NCBI GenBank assembly: GCA_902783795.1
Contig: CACZSO010000301.1
Location: 1 to 7,847 of the forward strand
Origin: an uncultured Eubacteriales bacterium
Lineage (GTDB): Bacteria; Bacillota; Clostridia; Lachnospirales; Lachnospiraceae
Direction of reading: 5' to 3'
DNA length: 7,847 bases
In this document: positions 5,802 through 7,847 of the stretch, piece after piece
Layout of the letters: each line of letters starts with the position of its first letter
Numbering within the stretch: the first letter of the stretch is position 1
Made by a program: the position numbers and the translations under genes
Notes under the pieces: generated by a model
The model's input: only the letters and a program-made list of their open reading frames with translations
What the model was told of the DNA's origin: nothing
The model's database searches: none

Positions 5802-7547
5802 TTATCTTAACACGCCACTGGTCTGGGGTTCCAGATGAAGGGTCGTACCGCCGTCCGAGGCGATGAAGGTGGCTTCGCCCAGGCCGATGTAGGCTGCCAG
5901 GGTGGTGAAGGACCCGTCGCCGATATCAGCAAGGTTAAGGTCCGCCGGGTCTTCTGAAGGATTGTGGATCACTGCCACTTTCTTCCCTTCATATTCCGAG
6001 ATAAAGCCGCCGGTCTTTCCGGTTTTTAAGTTCAGGGAGGTGTAGGTTCCCCGGGCGATCTCCGGATTTGCCTTACGGATCATGATCAGCCGTTTATAGT
6101 AAGTCAGGAGGCTGTAGCCGTTCTCCAGCTGCTCTTTTACAGAGTTCTTCGTCTGGGATTTATAGGTGGAGCCTTCCGGATCCCGGATGGTGTCATCATC
6201 GCCCCAGACCATGGCAAGACGCCGGTTTGCGTCTGTGTTTTCTGAACCACGGGAACCGCGGAGCCCCATTTCTTCACCATAATAGATAAAGGGTGAGCCG
6301 GGTCCCAGAAGATAGAGGTTGGCAGCCATCTTGATCTCTCCGGAAGCTTCCGTCAAAAATCCGGCGGCCCGGTCTGTATCATGGTTCGCGATGAAGGGCA
6401 CATACAGGGCGTCTTCATTCAATCCTTTGATCCGTTCAATATAAGAGGCTACATAGTCCGTGTAGTTCTTTACAGGGCTGTTTTTAGCCGTTTTGGCTAT
6501 GAGGCCGGTCACTTGTGAGACCGTGAAGTTGAAGCAGTTTAAAGCAGGATAATAGCCGTCTGTGATACTGTCAGCGTCCCAGACCTCCGCTACGGTGTAA
6601 ATGTCCGGCGCATAGCTTTTCAGCTCATCCATGTACCAGATCCAGAAATCTGCATTTCGGGATTCTTCGCCGTAGTAGATATACTTGGCTGCATCGAAAC
6701 GGAAGCCATCCACGCCCTGGTCCAGCCAGTACTGGGCTACCTTCAGCATTTCCTGCCGGACCGCTTCATTATCATAATTCAGTTCCGGCATTCCATCGTA
6801 GAAGTTGCATTCCACATAATCCGATGTATTGGCTACCTTAGTCCAGGCCACGTTCCTGTGCTCTTCACCTTCATGATACCAGCTGTAAAAATCATAATAA
6901 AGATCTGAGCTGTCTTCCTGCTGATGAGCTGTCATGAAGTTCTTATACCACTGGCAGCGGAGGCTGGTGTGGTTGATGGGCAGGTCCAGGATGAGTTTTA
7001 CATTTCTCCTTTCACAGAGATCCGCTAATTCCTGAAGATCTTCCAAGGTGCCGAAGACGGGGTCGATGGTGTAGAAATCCGTGACATCGTACTTGTGGTA
7101 AGAGGGGGATTTGAAGATGGGGGTAAGCCAGATCCCCTCGATCCCCAAGCTGGTCCCGGAGTCGGGATCACCGTCATTCAGGTAATCAAAACGGTTGATG
7201 ATGCCCCTGAGATCCCCGGTGCCGTCGCCGTTGGAATCCGAGAAAGAACAGGTGAAGATCTCGTAAAAGACCCGGGCATTATCCGATGTATCTTTTTCCG
7301 TATAAAAAGTGACATCATCGATGATGGCTTCTTTGTTTTCGTTCAGGGCATATTTGCCGGAAGGATCATAGTCCGTATGAGAAGAGCCGGATTCTTCCGA
7401 AGAGGTGATGTTTTCTTCTGAAGATGCAGAAGGGGTATCAGCATTTCCGGAGTCAGCCGAACCGGAAGGATCCTTACCGCCTTTGCAGGAACAGAAAAGG
7501 AGCAGAACTGCCAGTAAGAGGGCAGATAATTTATATAGACGATACAT
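5802..7547 (-). CDS. Surface lipoprotein alpha-amylase, GH13 family
   Basis: The 581-residue product should cut alpha-1,4 bonds of starch or maltodextrins outside the cell. A short basic start and Leu-rich core end in FCSC, with C21 the likely lipidated residue; a Gly/Ser/Glu linker runs to about residue 65. The GH13 barrel begins with VFYEIFTCSF and SNGDGTGDLRGI (105-116), a probable metal site. Next come YDVTDFYTIDP (153-163), DLPINH (188-193), GFRFD with nucleophile D285, VAEVWD with acid/base E321, and ANHDTDR with D390. A C-terminal beta domain covers about 495-581. The three catalytic acids are present and the length is normal. The layout is like GH13_36-type lipoprotein amylases, but neopullulanase or alpha-glucosidase activity cannot be excluded. 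AAAGGAG (7553-7559, minus strand) lies five bases before ATG. The gene converges on the pullulanase operon and has its own promoter, so the two enzymes can be controlled separately. Confidence 0.93.
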   Translation of the reverse strand: MYRLYKLSALLLAVLLLFCSCKGGKDPSGSADSGNADTPSASSEENITSSEESGSSHTDYDPSGKYALNENKEAIIDDVTFYTEKDTSDNARVFYEIFTCSFSDSNGDGTGDLRGIINRFDYLNDGDPDSGTSLGIEGIWLTPIFKSPSYHKYDVTDFYTIDPVFGTLEDLQELADLCERRNVKLILDLPINHTSLRCQWYKNFMTAHQQEDSSDLYYDFYSWYHEGEEHRNVAWTKVANTSDYVECNFYDGMPELNYDNEAVRQEMLKVAQYWLDQGVDGFRFDAAKYIYYGEESRNADFWIWYMDELKSYAPDIYTVAEVWDADSITDGYYPALNCFNFTVSQVTGLIAKTAKNSPVKNYTDYVASYIERIKGLNEDALYVPFIANHDTDRAAGFLTEASGEIKMAANLYLLGPGSPFIYYGEEMGLRGSRGSENTDANRRLAMVWGDDDTIRDPEGSTYKSQTKNSVKEQLENGYSLLTYYKRLIMIRKANPEIARGTYTSLNLKTGKTGGFISEYEGKKVAVIHNPSEDPADLNLADIGDGSFTTLAAYIGLGEATFIASDGGTTLHLEPQTSGVLR

Positions 7548-7613
7548 AAAAACTCCTTTCTAAGGGGCCGGTGATGAAAATAGGATTCAGACCGGGACCA
7601 TGGGATTTGTTCT

Positions 7614-7641
7614 ATTATATCACAGGAGAAAAAGATGTAAA
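7614..7641 (-). promoter_or_regulatory. Extended -10 sigma-A promoter of the amylase gene
   Basis: On the minus strand TTTACA (7641-7636; 5/6 to consensus) is followed after 16 bases by a perfect TATAAT (7619-7614), preceded by TGA as in an extended -10. Transcription should begin near 7607, giving a leader of about 60 bases before ATG at 7547. This is the strongest promoter I can see in the window. A repeat element ends only a few bases upstream of the -35 box. Confidence 0.75.
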
Positions 7642-7648
7642 GATGGAA

Positions 7649-7767
7649 ACACCTCATCAGTCACCTGCGGTGACAGCTTCCCCTTGAGGGGAAAGTGTCC
7701 CAAAGGGGGAAGCCTTTTTAGGCCTTCCCCTTGAGGGGAAGGTGCCCCGAAGGGGCGGATGAGGTGT
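7649..7767. mobile_element. MITE-like hairpin-rich repeat with CACCTCATC terminal inverted repeats
   Basis: ACACCTCATC (7649-7658) and GATGAGGTGT (7758-7767) are perfect 10-bp terminal inverted repeats around 119 bp. Inside are four nested hairpins: GTCACC/GGTGAC (7660-7674), TTCCCC/GGGGAA (7678-7693), CCTTCCCC/GGGGAAGG (7723-7742) and GCCCC/GGGGC (7744-7756). A near-palindromic centre (about 7706-7730) can also pair. It has no transposase gene. From memory, such CACCTCATC-ended, CCCCTTGAGGGG-containing elements recur in gut Clostridia; I could not search for copies. With gaps, the inverted repeats may extend to about 7642 and 7776. I see no clear target-site duplication. Confidence 0.72.
7678..7740. 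repeat. Two identical copies of a 16-bp hairpin within the MITE-like element
   Basis: TTCCCCTTGAGGGGAA occurs at 7678-7693 and again at 7725-7740, 47 bases apart. Each copy is a 6-bp stem with a TTGA loop. The second copy extends to an 8-bp stem with flanking CC and GG. As repeats of one another they permit alternative long-range pairing. Confidence 0.85.
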
Positions 7768-7788
7768 CTTTCATCCTTAACCTGCCAC

Positions 7789-7817
7789 TTGCCAACCTTA
7801 CTCAAAGGTGATAAAAT
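7789..7817 (+). promoter_or_regulatory. Candidate plus-strand promoter at the right edge
   Basis: TTGCCA (7789-7794) and TAAAAT (7812-7817) are separated by 17 bases, and TGA precedes the -10 box as in an extended -10. This would drive a gene leaving the window to the right, divergent from the amylase. The start point would fall near 7824-7825, right at the ATG of the possible gene there. Confidence 0.45.
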
Positions 7818-7824
7818 CCGGGGT

Positions 7825-7847
7825 ATGAAAAAACTGTATGATGAAAA
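7825..7847 (+). CDS. Possible start of a divergent gene (partial, first codons only)
   Basis: ATG at 7825 opens a frame reading MKKLYDE before the window ends. Too little is visible to name a family. There is no normal Shine-Dalgarno site at usable spacing: AAAGG lies at 7804-7808, about 16 bases away, and GGGG lies directly against the ATG. If the promoter call is right, the message would begin at or next to this ATG (leaderless). Otherwise the true start lies further right. Confidence 0.35.

Larger units (their letters stand above)
7548..7824. other. Divergent intergenic region between the amylase and the right-edge gene
   Basis: These 277 bases hold, from left to right, the amylase ribosome site, its leader of about 60 bases, its promoter, the MITE-like element and a possible plus-strand promoter. 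The leader has a weak CCGGT/ACCGG pairing and a CCATGG core near the predicted start point, but no recognisable riboswitch. I see no tRNA, no other gene, and no CcpA cre site matching the consensus. Confidence 0.6.

Noticed and set aside
7548..7613. Riboswitch or attenuator in the amylase leader
   Set aside because: Only a short CCGGT/ACCGG pairing and a CCATGG core are present; there is no terminator-like hairpin with a T tract and no known aptamer pattern.
7636..7651. Possible CcpA cre site (TGTAAAGATGGAAACA) overlapping the amylase -35
   Set aside because: It resembles the site only at its ends; the central CG and required spacing are missing.
7649..7767. CRISPR array or tandem repeat locus
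   Set aside because: There are only two copies of the 16-bp unit, with unequal contexts and terminal inverted repeats around them. There are no regular spacers.
7620..7805. Minus-strand frame crossing the MITE-like element (APSPQGEG-type translation)
   Set aside because: It starts at a weak TTG and reads through the terminal inverted repeats and hairpins. Such peptides are typical false calls from this repeat type.

Overview
The window looks like chromosomal DNA of a carbohydrate-degrading anaerobe of the Bacillota (Clostridia, probably Lachnospiraceae or a neighbouring gut or rumen family). Four things suggest this: strong AAGGAGG-type ribosome binding sites, Bacillota-style lipoprotein signal peptides with acidic Ser/Thr-rich linkers, mid-range GC, and a hairpin-rich CACCTCATC-ended repeat of the kind common in gut Clostridia. 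The assignment rests on reading the sequence; no search was run.

Layout. Positions 1-396 hold a possible tail of an upstream gene, a possible weak promoter, and the truncated 5' part of an HD-domain hydrolase gene (134-400) that runs into the next gene with an ATGA overlap. A tight plus-strand operon follows: a ribokinase-type PfkB sugar kinase (397-1314); a two-domain protein (1316-2956) joining a sugar-isomerase-like TIM barrel to a TolB-like beta-propeller; and a large surface lipoprotein type I pullulanase with CBM41 and CBM48 modules (2981-5722). A strong hairpin at 5751-5779 separates this operon from a convergent minus-strand gene for a lipoprotein GH13 alpha-amylase (7547-5802). The amylase has a good extended -10 promoter (7614-7641). 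Directly behind that promoter lies a 119-bp MITE-like repeat (7649-7767). At the right edge there is a possible plus-strand promoter and the first codons of another gene.

How it may work together. The pullulanase and the amylase both carry lipoboxes, so they should sit outside the membrane, binding alpha-glucan (starch, pullulan, glycogen) and cutting its alpha-1,6 and alpha-1,4 bonds. The kinase and the TIM-barrel/propeller protein have no export signal and should act on sugars in the cytoplasm. Why a ribokinase-like enzyme and an isomerase-like fusion share an operon with a debranching enzyme is not explained by standard starch catabolism. No transporter and no dedicated regulator lie in the window.

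The most interesting item is the TIM-barrel/propeller fusion. It is cytoplasmic, and its blades carry His/Glu/Asn residues at a recurring position next to the SPDG motifs. This fits a catalytic or ligand-binding propeller better than a Tol-Pal scaffold.
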